A stretch of DNA of 64,000 bases. Source: Variovorax paradoxus (GTDB lineage Bacteria > Pseudomonadota > Gammaproteobacteria > Burkholderiales > Burkholderiaceae_C). Positions 9,859-23,287 of the stretch are shown in pieces. The position numbers were made by a program, and so were the translations under genes. The notes under the pieces are model-generated. The model ran no database searches. It worked only from the letters and a program-made list of their open reading frames with translations, and was not told the origin of the DNA. Location of the stretch: NCBI RefSeq assembly GCF_024734665.1, contig NZ_CP102931.1:2726001-2790000 (forward strand). Direction: 5' to 3'. The stretch's first letter is position 1; every line of letters starts with the position of its first letter.

Positions 9859-12291
9859 ATGAACAAAAACTTCAGTCGCTTTCGCCTGCGTAGCGTTGCC
9901 GCGGTGGTTGCCAGTGCGCTCGCAGCCACGGCAGCCTGGGCCGTAGAGCCTTTCACGGTGCGCGACATTCGCGTCGAAGGTCTGCAACGCGTCGAAGCCG
10001 GTACGATCTTCGCGTCGCTGCCGCTGCGCGTGGGTGATACCTACAGCGACGAGCGCGGTTCCGCCGCCATCCGCGCGCTGTTCGACCTGGGGTTGTTCAA
10101 GGATGTGCGCATCGATGTGAACGGCAACGTGCTGGTGGTGATCGTCGAAGAGCGGCCGACCATTGCAGACGTCGATTTCGTCGGCACCAAGGAGTTCGAC
10201 AAGGCCGCGCTGCAGAAGGCGCTGCGCGAAGTCGGCCTGACCGATGGCCGTCCCTACGACAAGGCACTGGCCGACCGCGCCGAGCAGGAGCTCAAGCGCC
10301 AGTACGTGAGCCGCAGCCTCTACAACGCGCAGGTCGTGACCACCGTCACGCCCATCGAGCGCAACCGCGTCAACCTGACCTTCACCGTGACCGAAGGCGA
10401 ATCGGCCCGCATCCGCGAAGTGCACGTGGTAGGCAACAAGGCCTTCAGCGAATCGACGCTGCTGAGCCTGTTCGACCAGGACAGCGGCGGCTTCATGAGC
10501 TGGTACACCAAGTCGAATCAGTATTCGCGCGCCAAGCTCAACGCCGACCTCGAAACCCTGCGCTCGTACTACATCACCCGCGGCTACCTGGAGTTCCGCA
10601 TCGACTCGACCCAGGTTGCCATTTCGCCGGACCGCAAGGACCTGACGGTGACCGTGAACATCAGTGAAGGCGAGAAGTTCGTGGTGTCGAGCGTCAAGCT
10701 CGACGGCAACTATCTCGGCCGCGACGACGAGTTCAAGTCGCTCATCACCATCAAGCCGGGCGAGCCCTACAACGGCGAGCAGGTCACCGAGACCACCAAG
10801 GCCTTCAACGACTATTTCGGCACCTTCGGCTATGCGTTCGCACGCGTGCAGGCGCGCCCTGATATCGACCGCGTCAACAACCGCGTGGCGCTCACGCTGC
10901 AGGCCGAACCTTCGCGCCGCGTGTACGTGCGTCGCGTCTCGGTGGGCGGCAACAACAAGACCCGCGACGAAGTCATCCGCCGCGAGTTCCGCCAGTACGA
11001 AGCTTCCTGGTACGACGGCGACAAGATCAAGCTCTCGCGCGACCGCGTGGACCGCCTGGGCTTCTTCACCGAAGTGAACGTCGAAACGCAGGAAGTGCCC
11101 GGCTCGCCCGACCAGGTGGACCTGACCGTCAACGTGGCTGAAAAGCCCACCGGCAGCCTGCAACTCGGCGCCGGCTACTCGAGCGCTGAAAAAGTCGCGC
11201 TGACCTTCGGCATCTCGCAGGAAAACGTGTTCGGCTCGGGCAACTTCCTGGGCGTGCAGGTCAACACCAGCAAGTACAACCGCACGCTGTCGCTGACCAC
11301 GACCGACCCGTACTTCACGCCGGACGGCATCTCGCGCACGATCAGCGTCTACCACACCACGACGCGCCCGTATCAGACCTCCACCGATGGCGACTACAAA
11401 CTGGTGAACCAGGGCGCTTCCATCCGTTTTGGCGTGCCGTTCAGCGAAGTCGATACCGTTTTCTTCGGCATCGGTCTCGAGCGCTATGCGTTCGACCCCA
11501 ACAGTTCGACGGCATTCTCCGGTCTGTACACGCCGCCGTCTTACCTTGCCTATTTCCAGTGCCAGAAGGATGCCACGGGCCTGCTGGTGGTCAGCTGTGA
11601 TCAGAAGAGCGTATGGGGCGTTCCGCTGAGCGTCGGCTGGGGCCGTGACAGTCGCGACAGCGCACTGATCCCGACCACGGGCCGGCTGCAGCGCGCCAAC
11701 CTCGAAGTGGGTGCGGCCGGGGACATGAAGTACATCAAGACGAACTACCAATACCAGCAGTTCTTCGCGATCAGCAAGCAGTACACCTTCTCGATCAACG
11801 GCGAAGTCGGCTATGCCAAGGCGCTCGGCAACAAGGTCTACCCGATCTTCAAGAACTTCTATGCCGGTGGCCTGGGTTCGGTCCGTGGCTTCGAGCAGAA
11901 CTCGCTGGGGCCGCGCGATGCTCCTCTGTTCCTCCAGAGCGAAGGTGCAGCCCTCGGTGGTACCAAGAAGGCAGTCTTCAATGCCGAATTGAGCACGCCG
12001 TTCCCGGGTGCCGGCAACGACCGCACGCTGCGCTTGTACGGCTTCTTCGACGCCGGCAACGTGTTCGGCACGCGTGCCGCTGGCGTGACCGACGAGCAAT
12101 GGAAGGCCGAGAAGAAGTTGCGCGCGTCGGTCGGCCTGGGCGTCAGCTGGATTTCGCCGCTGGGCCCGCTGCGTCTTGCTTATGCCTTCCCCGTCAGGTC
12201 CCAGAAGGAAGTCGGGCAGCCGTTTACAGCCGGGTATATCCCGAAGGATAGAATTCAGCGCCTCCAATTCCAGATCGGAACGTCTTTCTAA
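9859..12291 (+). CDS. bamA: Outer membrane protein assembly factor BamA
   Basis: Central Omp85 component that folds beta-barrel proteins into the outer membrane. It has 810 residues. A Sec signal peptide covers about residues 1-29, with likely cleavage after AAWA. Five POTRA domains extend to about residue 425 and are followed by a beta-barrel. The barrel carries VRGFEQNSLGPRD (the VRGF lid motif) and ends in the C-terminal phenylalanine expected for an outer-membrane barrel. skp starts immediately after the stop. Confidence 0.97.
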   Translation: MNKNFSRFRLRSVAAVVASALAATAAWAVEPFTVRDIRVEGLQRVEAGTIFASLPLRVGDTYSDERGSAAIRALFDLGLFKDVRIDVNGNVLVVIVEERPTIADVDFVGTKEFDKAALQKALREVGLTDGRPYDKALADRAEQELKRQYVSRSLYNAQVVTTVTPIERNRVNLTFTVTEGESARIREVHVVGNKAFSESTLLSLFDQDSGGFMSWYTKSNQYSRAKLNADLETLRSYYITRGYLEFRIDSTQVAISPDRKDLTVTVNISEGEKFVVSSVKLDGNYLGRDDEFKSLITIKPGEPYNGEQVTETTKAFNDYFGTFGYAFARVQARPDIDRVNNRVALTLQAEPSRRVYVRRVSVGGNNKTRDEVIRREFRQYEASWYDGDKIKLSRDRVDRLGFFTEVNVETQEVPGSPDQVDLTVNVAEKPTGSLQLGAGYSSAEKVALTFGISQENVFGSGNFLGVQVNTSKYNRTLSLTTTDPYFTPDGISRTISVYHTTTRPYQTSTDGDYKLVNQGASIRFGVPFSEVDTVFFGIGLERYAFDPNSSTAFSGLYTPPSYLAYFQCQKDATGLLVVSCDQKSVWGVPLSVGWGRDSRDSALIPTTGRLQRANLEVGAAGDMKYIKTNYQYQQFFAISKQYTFSINGEVGYAKALGNKVYPIFKNFYAGGLGSVRGFEQNSLGPRDAPLFLQSEGAALGGTKKAVFNAELSTPFPGAGNDRTLRLYGFFDAGNVFGTRAAGVTDEQWKAEKKLRASVGLGVSWISPLGPLRLAYAFPVRSQKEVGQPFTAGYIPKDRIQRLQFQIGTSF

Positions 12292-12837
12292 ATGAAGCAT
12301 TTGATTCGCGCTGCGGCAGGCGCGTTGTTGATTCCCGCTCTCGCATTCGCTGCGGTGCCCGCCCAGGCGCAGGAAACCTTTCGCATCGGTTTCGTGAACC
12401 CGGACCGCGTGCTGCGTGAGGCACAGCCGGCCAAGACTGCCCAGGCGAAGCTCGAAGCCGAGTTCCTGAAGCGCGAGAAGGACCTGACCGCACAGGGCGA
12501 CGCCCTGAAGGCGGCTTCTGAGAAGTTCGAGCGCGAGGCGCCCACCCTGTCGGAAAGCCAGCGGGTCACGCGCCAGCGCGCGCTGGTCGACCAGGACCGC
12601 GACTTCCAGCGCAAGCGCCGTGAATTTCAGGAAGACCTGAACGCGCGCAAGAACGAAGAGCTCCAGCAGGTTTACGAGCGCGCCAACCGCGTCGTGAAGC
12701 AGGTGGCCGAGGCAGAGAAGTACGACGCCATCCTGCAGGAAGCGATCTACATCAATCCGAAGCACGACATCACCGACAAGGTGATCAAGGCGCTGAACGC
12801 GTCGGTCGGCTCTCCTACGCCTGCGGCCGGCAAGTAA
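12292..12837 (+). CDS. skp: Periplasmic chaperone Skp/OmpH family
   Basis: Holds unfolded outer-membrane proteins in the periplasm and delivers them to the Bam complex. It has 181 residues. A signal peptide spans about residues 1-27 (cleavage after AQA). The mature part starts with [11 protein letters not shown], then a long charged coiled-coil region with many Lys/Glu/Arg residues, as in the Skp trimer tentacles. It abuts bamA with no gap, and lpxD starts 14 bp after it. Confidence 0.93.
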   Translation: MKHLIRAAAGALLIPALAFAAVPAQAQETFRIGFVNPDRVLREAQPAKTAQAKLEAEFLKREKDLTAQGDALKAASEKFEREAPTLSESQRVTRQRALVDQDRDFQRKRREFQEDLNARKNEELQQVYERANRVVKQVAEAEKYDAILQEAIYINPKHDITDKVIKALNASVGSPTPAAGK

Positions 12838-12851
12838 CGCCGCGAACCGGC

Positions 12852-13829
12852 GTGTCACTGCAGCTCGGAGCCATCGTTGACGCCCTTGGGGGCGAGCTCC
12901 ATGGCGATGCGGCGCTGTCTATCGAGCGGCTTGCGCCGCTGCAGAATGCACAGCCCGATGCGCTCAGCTTCCTGAGCCATCCCAAATACCAGCAGGAACT
13001 GGCGGCCTCGAAGGCTGCTTGCGTGATCGTCTCGCCCGCCATGCGCGAGGCGGCTGCGGCGCGTGGCGCTTTCATCGTCACGCCAGATCCGTACTTCTAC
13101 TTTGCCCGCCTGACGCAGCTCTGGAAGGCGCATCATGCGCGCCCGGAGGCTGATTTCATCCACCCCAGCGCCGTGATCCACGCCGAGGCGCAGGTCGACG
13201 CGACGGCGCGCATCGGCGCGCTGTGCGTGGTGGAGCGGGGCGCGCGCATTGGTGCGGGCACGGTGCTGAAGTCGCGGGTGACGGTCAGCGAAGACTGCAC
13301 CATCGGCGAGCGCTGCCTGCTGCACCCGGGTGTGGTCATCGGCGCCGACGGCTTCGGCCTCGCGCCGCACGAGGGGCGCTGGGTCAAGATCGAGCAGCTG
13401 GGTGCGGTGCGCATCGGCGACGACGTCGAAATTGGCGCCAACACCTGCATCGACCGTGGCGCGCTCGACGACACCGTGATCGAAGACGGCGTAAAGCTCG
13501 ACAACCTGATCCAGATCGGCCACAACGTGCGCGTCGGCAAGAACACCGCCATGGCGGGTTGCGTTGGCGTGGCCGGCAGCGCCGTCATCGGCGCCAATTG
13601 CACTTTCGGCGGTGGCGCCATCGTGCTGGGCCATCTGACAGTGGCCGACGGCGTGCACATATCCGCCGCGACCGTGGTCACCCGTTCAATTCACAAGGCC
13701 GGCCAGTACACCGGTATGTTTCCCATCGATGACAATGCGAGCTGGGAAAAAAATGCGGCAACGCTCAAGCAGTTGCACAGCCTGCGCGAACGACTGAAGG
13801 CGCTGGAGAAAGCTCCCTCGAAAAAATGA
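12852..13829 (+). CDS. lpxD: UDP-3-O-(3-hydroxyacyl)glucosamine N-acyltransferase
   Basis: Third step of lipid A synthesis: adds a 3-hydroxyacyl chain from ACP to the 2-amino group of UDP-3-O-acylglucosamine. It has 325 residues from a GTG start. The N-terminal uridine-binding domain is followed by a left-handed beta-helix of hexapeptide repeats. The likely catalytic histidine is His224 in [10 protein letters not shown]. The gene ends at the possible upstream start of fabZ. Confidence 0.96.
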   Translation: MSLQLGAIVDALGGELHGDAALSIERLAPLQNAQPDALSFLSHPKYQQELAASKAACVIVSPAMREAAAARGAFIVTPDPYFYFARLTQLWKAHHARPEADFIHPSAVIHAEAQVDATARIGALCVVERGARIGAGTVLKSRVTVSEDCTIGERCLLHPGVVIGADGFGLAPHEGRWVKIEQLGAVRIGDDVEIGANTCIDRGALDDTVIEDGVKLDNLIQIGHNVRVGKNTAMAGCVGVAGSAVIGANCTFGGGAIVLGHLTVADGVHISAATVVTRSIHKAGQYTGMFPIDDNASWEKNAATLKQLHSLRERLKALEKAPSKK

Positions 13830-13852
13830 CGACGATGCAGGAACAGAAAATC

Positions 13853-14302
13853 ATGACGACGACGCTCGATATCCATCAAATCCTCAAGCTGCTGCCCCAC
13901 CGATACCCGTTCCTGCTGGTGGACCGCGTGCTCGACATGGAAAAGGGCAAGCGCATCACGGCGCTCAAGAACGTGACGATGAACGAGCCGTTCTTCAATG
14001 GCCACTTCCCCCACCGTCCGGTGATGCCGGGCGTGCTGATGCTGGAAGCCATGGCCCAGGCCGCGGCTCTGCTGTCGTTCCATTCGCTCGACATCGTGCC
14101 GGACGACAACACCGTCTACTACTTTGCCGCCATTGACGGCGCGCGCTTCAAGCGCCCGGTGGAACCCGGCGACCAGCTGACGCTCGAAGTCGAAATTGAG
14201 CGCATGAAGGCGGGCATTTCCAAGTTCAAGGGCCGGGCCCTGGTGGGCAGCGAGCTCGCCTGCGAGGCAACGCTGATGTGCGCCATGCGCCAGATCAGCT
14301 GA
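13853..14302 (+). CDS. fabZ: 3-hydroxyacyl-ACP dehydratase FabZ
   Basis: Dehydrates 3-hydroxyacyl-ACP in fatty acid elongation and competes with lpxA/lpxD for the same substrate pool. The hot-dog fold motif [19 protein letters not shown] holds the catalytic His and Glu, and [14 protein letters not shown] lies at the N-terminus. I chose the ATG at 13853 (149 residues, usual length, GGAACAG just upstream). An in-frame ATG at 13826 overlaps the lpxD stop and would add nine residues. Confidence 0.95.
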   Translation: MTTTLDIHQILKLLPHRYPFLLVDRVLDMEKGKRITALKNVTMNEPFFNGHFPHRPVMPGVLMLEAMAQAAALLSFHSLDIVPDDNTVYYFAAIDGARFKRPVEPGDQLTLEVEIERMKAGISKFKGRALVGSELACEATLMCAMRQIS

Positions 14303-14331
14303 TCCGGCTGCAGACAGTCGTTTCACAAGGC

Positions 14332-15120
14332 ATGACCCAGGTTCATTCGACAGCACTCGTCGACCCCAAGGCACAACTCGACGCCTCGGTGTCGGTCGGG
14401 CCCTATACCGTGATCGGCCCGCACGTGCGGGTGGGCGCGGGCACCACCATCGGCGCGCACTGCGTGATCGAAGGGCGCACGACCATCGGGCGCGACAACC
14501 GGATCTTCCAGTTCTCGTCTCTCGGCGCCATACCGCAGGACAAGAAATACGCCGGTGAGCCGACGGAACTCGTCATCGGCGACCGCAACGTGATCCGCGA
14601 GTTCTGCACCTTCAACCTCGGCGTACCGGGGGCAGGGGGCGTGACACGCGTGGGCAGCGACAACTGGATCATGGCGTACACGCACATCGCGCACGACTGC
14701 CGTGTCGACAACCACACCACGCTGTCCAACAACACCACGCTGGCGGGGCATGTGCACCTGGCCGACTGGGTCACGGTCGGCGGGCTCACGGGCATTCACC
14801 AGTTCGTTTCGATCGGTGCCCACGCCATGCTTGGCTTTGCCAGCGCTGTCACGCAAGATGTGCCGCCCTTCATGCTGGTCGACGGCAATCCGCTGGCTGT
14901 GCGCGGCTTCAACGTCGTCGGCCTGCGCCGGCGCGACTTTTCCGCCGAGCGGCTCGCGGCGGTGAAGCAGATGCACCGCCTGCTGTATCGCCAGGGCAAG
15001 ACGCTCGAAGAGGCGCGCGCGGGCATCGCCGCGCTCGCGACGGAAATGCCGGAAACGGCAGGCGACGTCGCGCTGATGGAAGCCTTCCTCGCCAACTCGA
15101 CGCGCGGCATCGCGCGCTGA
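14332..15120 (+). CDS. lpxA: UDP-N-acetylglucosamine acyltransferase
   Basis: First step of lipid A synthesis: transfers a 3-hydroxyacyl chain from ACP to UDP-GlcNAc. At 262 residues it matches the Escherichia coli length. Hexapeptide repeats run through the first two thirds. His121 in THIAHDCRV is the likely catalytic base, and [13 protein letters not shown] follows. A short upstream extension is open, but the ATG at 14332 fits the family. lpxB starts one base after the stop. Confidence 0.97.
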   Translation: MTQVHSTALVDPKAQLDASVSVGPYTVIGPHVRVGAGTTIGAHCVIEGRTTIGRDNRIFQFSSLGAIPQDKKYAGEPTELVIGDRNVIREFCTFNLGVPGAGGVTRVGSDNWIMAYTHIAHDCRVDNHTTLSNNTTLAGHVHLADWVTVGGLTGIHQFVSIGAHAMLGFASAVTQDVPPFMLVDGNPLAVRGFNVVGLRRRDFSAERLAAVKQMHRLLYRQGKTLEEARAGIAALATEMPETAGDVALMEAFLANSTRGIAR

Positions 15121-15121
15121 C

Positions 15122-16279
15122 GTGACGGCGATGCAGAAGGACGAACAGCGACGTTTCGCGCTGGTCGCAGGTGAAGCCTCCGGCGATCTGCTCGCGGGTC
15201 TGTTGCTCGACGGCCTTCAGGCCCGTTGGCCCGATCTCCAGACCGCCGGCATCGGCGGCCCCCGCATGCTGGCCCACGGCTTCCAGAGCTGGTGGCCCCA
15301 GGAAAAGCTCGCGGTGCGCGGCTACATCGAGGTGCTGCGGCATTACGCCGAGATTGCCGGCATCCGCCGCAAGCTCAAGGCCCGGCTGCTGCAGGAGCGC
15401 CCCGAGCTCTTCATCGGCGTTGATGCGCCCGATTTCAACCTCGACCTCGAGGCCGGCCTGCGCAGCCACGGGATGAAGACAGTGCACTTCGTCTGCCCGT
15501 CGATCTGGGCCTGGCGGCCGGAGCGCGTCGAGAAGATCCGGGCGGCGGCTGACCATGTGCTGTGCATCTTCCCGTTCGAGCCCGCATTGCTGGCGGAGCA
15601 CGGCGTGGCCGCGAGCTACGTCGGCCACCCCATCGCCAACGTGATCCCGATGACGCCTGACCGCGCGGCAGCGCGTGCTGCGTTGGGTTTGGCGCCCGAT
15701 GCAAAGGTTGTCGCGTTGCTGCCGGGCAGTCGTCGCTCGGAGATTCGCTACCTGGCCGCACGTTTCTTCGCTGCAGCCGCACTGATGCAGAAGGCGCGCC
15801 CGGAACTCCAGTTCGTGGCCCCCATCCTGCCGGGCCTGCGCGCCGAGGTTGAGGCCCTGCTGCAGGCCAGCGGCATGGCCGGGCGCGTGAAGTTGCTCGA
15901 TGGCCAGTCGCACGCTGCGCTGGCCGCCTGCGACGTCACGCTGATCGCCAGCGGCACCGCCACGCTCGAGGCTGCGCTGTTCAAGCGGCCAATGGTCATC
16001 GCGTACAACATGAATGCGCTGTCGTGGCGTTTCATGCAGCGCAAGCAGTTGCAGCCCTGGGTCGGCTTGCCCAACATCCTGTGCCGCGAGTTCGTGGTGC
16101 CCGAGTTGTTGCAGGAAGCCGCCTCGCCCGAGGCTCTGGCCCAGGCCACGCTGGCCTGGCTCGACGCGCCCGCGAAAGCGCAGGCCCTGCAACAAAGATT
16201 TTCAGAGCTGCATGTGCAATTGCAGCGCGATACGCCGACACTTTGCGCCGATGCGATCCAGAAAGTTCTTGAAGGCTGA
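15122..16279 (+). CDS. lpxB: Lipid-A-disaccharide synthase
   Basis: Glycosyltransferase (GT19) that joins UDP-2,3-diacylglucosamine and lipid X into the lipid A disaccharide. It has 385 residues. The [10 protein letters not shown] motif is near residue 15, [11 protein letters not shown] follows, and [10 protein letters not shown] lies near residue 280. The GTG at 15122 is followed by an in-frame ATG at 15131, and either could be used. Its 3' end overlaps rnhB by 29 bp. Confidence 0.96.
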   Translation: MTAMQKDEQRRFALVAGEASGDLLAGLLLDGLQARWPDLQTAGIGGPRMLAHGFQSWWPQEKLAVRGYIEVLRHYAEIAGIRRKLKARLLQERPELFIGVDAPDFNLDLEAGLRSHGMKTVHFVCPSIWAWRPERVEKIRAAADHVLCIFPFEPALLAEHGVAASYVGHPIANVIPMTPDRAAARAALGLAPDAKVVALLPGSRRSEIRYLAARFFAAAALMQKARPELQFVAPILPGLRAEVEALLQASGMAGRVKLLDGQSHAALAACDVTLIASGTATLEAALFKRPMVIAYNMNALSWRFMQRKQLQPWVGLPNILCREFVVPELLQEAASPEALAQATLAWLDAPAKAQALQQRFSELHVQLQRDTPTLCADAIQKVLEG

Positions 16280-16973
16280 GCAGGCCCCGCTGGTGTGGGA
16301 CGCACCGGGGCTGATGGCGGGCGTCGACGAGGCGGGGCGTGGCCCCCTGGCCGGCCCGGTGGTGGCTGCCGCCGTGATCCTCGACGACCTGCGGCCGATT
16401 CGCGGCCTGGCCGATTCCAAGACCCTCACGGCCCTGCAGCGCGAACGCCTGCACGATCAGATCCTGGCCAAGGCGCTGTGCTGTTCCATCGCGCAGGCCA
16501 CCGTCGAAGAGATCGACACCCACAACATCCTGCAGGCCACCATGCTTGCGATGCGGCGCGCGGTCGAAGGGCTGCGGCTCAAGCCTGTCAAGGTGCTGGT
16601 CGATGGCAATCGCCTGCCGACGCTCGACGTGCTGGCTGAAGCCATCGTCAAGGGCGATTCGCGGGTGAAGGCCATTTCCGCTGCGTCGATCCTGGCGAAA
16701 GTGCATCGCGACCGGCTGTGCGAGCAGTTGCATGCCGAATTTCCGCATTACGGCTTTGCCGGCCACAAGGGCTACGGCACGCCCGAGCATCTGGAAGCGC
16801 TGCAGCGCCACGGCGCGTGTGTGCACCACCGCAGGTCGTTCAGCCCGGTGGCCGCGGCGCTCGCCCGCACGGGCGGTGTCTTGAACGTGGTGCTGCCGGC
16901 CGAATCCGAGCAGCCAGCGATGCTGGTTGGCGCCGTCGAGGCCGCGCGCCCCGAACTTCGCGCAGCGCCCTGA
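16251..16973 (+). CDS. rnhB: Ribonuclease HII
   Basis: Removes RNA from RNA-DNA hybrids and misincorporated ribonucleotides. It has 240 residues. [14 protein letters not shown] is the signature motif with the first catalytic Asp-Glu pair; LVDGN and SILAKVHRD carry further active-site residues, and [13 protein letters not shown] follows. The start at 16251 lies inside lpxB, and a later GTG start is possible. The lpxB-rnhB linkage is conserved in proteobacteria. Confidence 0.95.
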   Translation: MRSRKFLKAEQAPLVWDAPGLMAGVDEAGRGPLAGPVVAAAVILDDLRPIRGLADSKTLTALQRERLHDQILAKALCCSIAQATVEEIDTHNILQATMLAMRRAVEGLRLKPVKVLVDGNRLPTLDVLAEAIVKGDSRVKAISAASILAKVHRDRLCEQLHAEFPHYGFAGHKGYGTPEHLEALQRHGACVHHRRSFSPVAAALARTGGVLNVVLPAESEQPAMLVGAVEAARPELRAAP

Positions 16974-16980
16974 ACCCCCG

Positions 16981-17766
16981 ATGACCTCCGACACCGGCGC
17001 CAGCCACATCAGCTCGCGCGACAACCCGCTGCTCAAAGACCTGCGCAAGCTTGCGCAGGACCCGGGTGCTTACCGCAAGCTCGGCCGCCTTTGGCTCGAA
17101 GGCGACCATCTGTGTCGGGCGGCGCTGGCGCGGGGTGTCAAGCCCGCGATTGCCGTGTTTTCGGAGTCTTTCTGGCCCCAAGCACCTGCTGAATGGGCGA
17201 GCAGTGCTATCAAAACTGTAGTGGTTGCCGACGACCTGTTGCGCGGCATCAGCGGGTTGGAATCGCCTGCACCCATGGGCTTCGTGCTCGACCTGCCATC
17301 CCGCCCGGAACTGATTCCTGAAGCTCCCAGCGTTGTGCTCGACCGTCTGCAGGACGCCGGCAATGCGGGTTCCATCCTGCGCAGCGCCGCCGCTTTCGGC
17401 TTTACCCAGGTGATCGCGCTCAAGGGCACGGCCGCGCTGTGGGCGCCGAAGGTGCTGCGCGCCGGCATGGGCGCCCATTTCGGCCTGCGGCTGATCGAAG
17501 GCGTGGACGCCGACGTGCTCGACGGTCTGAAAGTGCCGCTGGTGGCGACCAGTTCGCACCATGGCGAGTGGCTCCACAAGGCCGAACTGCCGCACCCCTG
17601 CGCCTGGCTCATGGGCCACGAGGGGCAGGGCGTTTCGCCCGTGCTGGAAGCCCGGGCGACCCACCACATCCGCATCGCGCAGCCGGGCGGCGAGGAGTCG
17701 CTCAACGTGGCTGCCGCCGCCGCGATCTGCCTGCATGCGAGCGGAGCAGCCCTGCAGGCCAAATAA
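16981..17766 (+). CDS. TrmH/SpoU-family RNA 2'-O-methyltransferase
   Basis: SPOUT-class, SAM-dependent RNA ribose methyltransferase of 261 residues. The three family motifs are visible: NAGSILRSAAAFGF near residue 125, LMGHEGQGVSP near residue 210, and ESLNVAAAAAICLHA near the C-terminus. The N-terminal ISSRDNPLLKDLRKLAQ resembles the substrate-binding domain of 23S rRNA methyltransferases. The exact RNA target (23S rRNA or tRNA) cannot be decided from sequence. It starts 7 bp after rnhB. Confidence 0.88.
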   Translation: MTSDTGASHISSRDNPLLKDLRKLAQDPGAYRKLGRLWLEGDHLCRAALARGVKPAIAVFSESFWPQAPAEWASSAIKTVVVADDLLRGISGLESPAPMGFVLDLPSRPELIPEAPSVVLDRLQDAGNAGSILRSAAAFGFTQVIALKGTAALWAPKVLRAGMGAHFGLRLIEGVDADVLDGLKVPLVATSSHHGEWLHKAELPHPCAWLMGHEGQGVSPVLEARATHHIRIAQPGGEESLNVAAAAAICLHASGAALQAK

Positions 17767-17782
17767 CACACTCAGTCCGGGC

Positions 17783-17788
17783 TACAAT
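17783..17788 (+). promoter_or_regulatory. Possible -10 element of carA promoter
   Basis: TACAAT resembles a sigma-70 -10 hexamer at the beginning of the 142-bp gap before carA. No good -35 is visible at standard spacing, so confidence is low. It would place the paired leader element (17812-17887) inside the transcript. Confidence 0.35.
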
Positions 17789-17811
17789 CGGGGGCTTACT
17801 CGCAAATCAGC

Positions 17812-17887
17812 GTCGCCCGGCCGCCTTTAACGCCAAAATCCCCTTAAGCAGCAGCTCGCAGGCAACGCGCCTGGGGCTCCGGGCGAC
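17812..17887 (+). promoter_or_regulatory. Long-range paired leader upstream of carA
   Basis: GTCGCCCGG at 17812-17820 is perfectly complementary to CCGGGCGAC at 17879-17887 and encloses 58 nt. Inside it CAGGC/GCCTG near 17860-17874 can form a smaller hairpin. The structure ends 21 nt before the carA start and just ahead of its GGAGA ribosome site, so it could modulate carAB expression. Function is inferred. Confidence 0.4.
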
Positions 17888-17908
17888 CGTAACCATCCGG
17901 AGAACCCA

Positions 17909-19094
17909 GTGCTTTTGTCTCTCAAGGGAAGTTTCCCGCCCGCCATCCTGGCGCTCGCAGACGGCACGGTCTTTCAAGGCAATTCGATCGGAGCCGCCGG
18001 CTCTACGACCGGTGAAGTGGTGTTCAACACCGCCATGACCGGTTACCAGGAAATCCTCACCGACCCGAGCTACTGCCAGCAGATCGTGACGCTCACGTAT
18101 CCGCACATCGGCAACTACGGCGTCAACGGGGAAGACATCGAAGCCGACAAGATCCATGCCGCGGGCCTGATCATCAAGGACCTGCCTCTCGTCGCCTCCA
18201 ACTTTCGCAAGACTGCCACGCTGACCGAATACCTCGTGTCCGGCAAGACGGTGGCCATCGCGAACATCGACACCCGCAAGCTCACACGCCACCTGCGCAC
18301 CCACGGTGCTCAGAACGGCTGCATCCTGGGCCTGGCCGAAGGCGAGACTGTGACGCAGGCACTGATCGACAAGGCCATCGCCGCCGCCAAGGCCGCACCG
18401 AGCATGTCGGGCCTCGACCTCGCCAAGGTGGTGTCGGTCAAGCAGACCTACGAATGGACCGAAACCGAGTGGAAGCTGGGTTCGGGCTACGGCGTGCAGA
18501 TCACGCCGAAATTCCACGTTGTCGCCTTCGACTACGGCGTCAAGAAGAACATCCTGCGCATGATCGCGCAGCGCGGCGCGCGCATCACCGTGGTACCGGC
18601 GCAGACGCCCGCGGCCGACGTGCTCAAGCTCAAACCCGATGGCATCTTCCTGGCCAACGGCCCCGGCGACCCGGAGCCTTGCGACTACGCCATCAGCGCC
18701 GTCAAGGAACTGATCGAGACCGGCATTCCCACCTTCGGCATCTGCCTGGGCCACCAGATCATGGCGCTGGCCTCCGGCGCGAAGACCTTCAAGATGAAGT
18801 TCGGCCACCATGGCGCGAACCATCCGGTGAAGGATCTCGACAACGGCCGAGTGAGCATCACCAGCCAGAACCACGGCTTCGCAGTCGACGAGAAGTCGCT
18901 GCCGGCCAACCTGCGTCCCACCCACATCAGCCTGTTCGACAACACGCTGCAGGGCCTGGCGCGCACCGACAAGCCCGCGTTCTGCTTCCAGGGCCACCCT
19001 GAAGCCTCGCCGGGTCCGCACGACATCGGCTACCTGTTCGATCGCTTCACGGCACTCATGGAAAAGAACAAGACGGAAAAGACGGAGAAAGAGA

Positions 19095-19102
<8 letters not shown>
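17909..19102 (+). CDS. carA: Carbamoyl-phosphate synthase small subunit
   Basis: Glutaminase subunit that supplies ammonia to CarB for pyrimidine and arginine synthesis. It has 397 residues from a GTG start after CCGGAGAACC. The N-terminal CPSase domain includes [21 protein letters not shown]. The C-terminal class I amidotransferase domain has its nucleophile Cys279 in FGICLGHQ and the His/Glu pair in [12 protein letters not shown]. It overlaps carB by 8 bp. Confidence 0.98.
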
Positions 19103-22343
<3,241 letters not shown>

Positions 22344-22351
22344 GCGTCATC

Positions 22352-23221
22352 ATGGAAACGCAGCTCGTCGAACTGGACCTGACGGACTGGAATGCGGCCA
22401 CGCCCAACGAGGCGTGGATCGCGGAACTCGAAGCGGGCAAGGTGCTGTACTTTCCGCGCCTGGGCTTCGAGCTTCTGCCCGAAGAGCGCAGCCTGCTCAC
22501 GCCCAGCCTGCTGTCGCCCGACGTGCGCAACATCAGCCTCGATGCCAACGGTAAGCTCAAGGGCGCGGTTGGCGACGAGGCGGTGCAGCGCGCGGCAGCC
22601 GCGATGGTGGGGCGCTTTCGGGCGCAGGCCACGCAGCTGATTCATGGGCTGCTGCCGCACTACACGCCGGCCTTGCGGCTGGCGCCCACCAGCTACCGGC
22701 CGGCGAAGGTCGAGACGCGGGTGCAGTCGTGGCGTGCTGATGACCGGCGTTTGCACGTCGATTCATTCCCGTCGCGGCCGAACTACGGCGAGCGCATCTT
22801 GCGCGTCTTCACCAACGTCAATCCTGAAGGTGCGCCACGCGTGTGGCGCGTGGGTGAGCCTTTCGAGGACATCGCCAAGCGCTTCCTGCCGAGTGCCAAG
22901 CCTTATGTGCGCTGGCAGGCAAAGCTGCTGCGCGCGTTGCGCGTGACCAAGTCGTTCCGCAGCGAGTACGACCACCTGATGCTGCAGCTGCACGACGGCA
23001 TGAAGTCGGACATGGCATACCAGGAAAACTCGCCGCAGGAAACCGCCAAATTCCCGCCGGGCTCGGTGTGGGTGTGCTTCTCGGACCAGACCTCGCACGC
23101 CGTGATGGCGGGCCAGTACATGCTCGAGCAGACCCTTCATCTGGCCGCTTCCAAGCAATACAATCCCGAATCGAGCCCGCTCGCCATCCTGAGCCGGCTG
23201 ACCGGACGCACACTCGTCTGA
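22352..23221 (+). CDS. kdoO: Kdo hydroxylase family protein (KdoO-like)
   Basis: Probable Fe(II)/2-oxoglutarate/oxygen-dependent enzyme that 3-hydroxylates the Kdo of lipopolysaccharide inner core to give the Ko sugar, as known for KdoO in Burkholderia and Yersinia. It has 289 residues and no signal peptide or membrane span. Landmarks are LHVDSFPSRPNYGERILRVF near residue 130, with a His-X-Asp pair typical of iron ligands, and SDQTSHAVMAGQY near residue 250, with a candidate distal His. It lies 8 bp after carB, so it is probably co-transcribed with the pyrimidine operon. Family call is good; activity is inferred. Confidence 0.8.
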   Translation: METQLVELDLTDWNAATPNEAWIAELEAGKVLYFPRLGFELLPEERSLLTPSLLSPDVRNISLDANGKLKGAVGDEAVQRAAAAMVGRFRAQATQLIHGLLPHYTPALRLAPTSYRPAKVETRVQSWRADDRRLHVDSFPSRPNYGERILRVFTNVNPEGAPRVWRVGEPFEDIAKRFLPSAKPYVRWQAKLLRALRVTKSFRSEYDHLMLQLHDGMKSDMAYQENSPQETAKFPPGSVWVCFSDQTSHAVMAGQYMLEQTLHLAASKQYNPESSPLAILSRLTGRTLV

Positions 23222-23237
23222 TCAATTCCCTCAATCG

Positions 23238-23263
23238 ACCGCCGAACGGCAGCGTTCGGCGGT
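23238..23263 (+). terminator. Strong hairpin between the Kdo hydroxylase gene and greA
   Basis: A perfect 11-bp stem ACCGCCGAACG / CGTTCGGCGGT with loop GCAG, followed by TTCGCTTT, a weak T tract. It may be a partial terminator or an mRNA stabiliser between the car operon and greA. Confidence 0.6.
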
Positions 23264-23287
23264 TTCGCTTTATGGAGAACCAACAAC

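Noticed and set aside
7987..12858. An uninterrupted 1623-codon reading frame on the minus strand opposite rseP, bamA and skp
   Set aside because: Antisense to well-identified genes; the composition (His/Arg/Asp/Val-rich, no domains) is that expected from the high-GC codon bias of the real strand.
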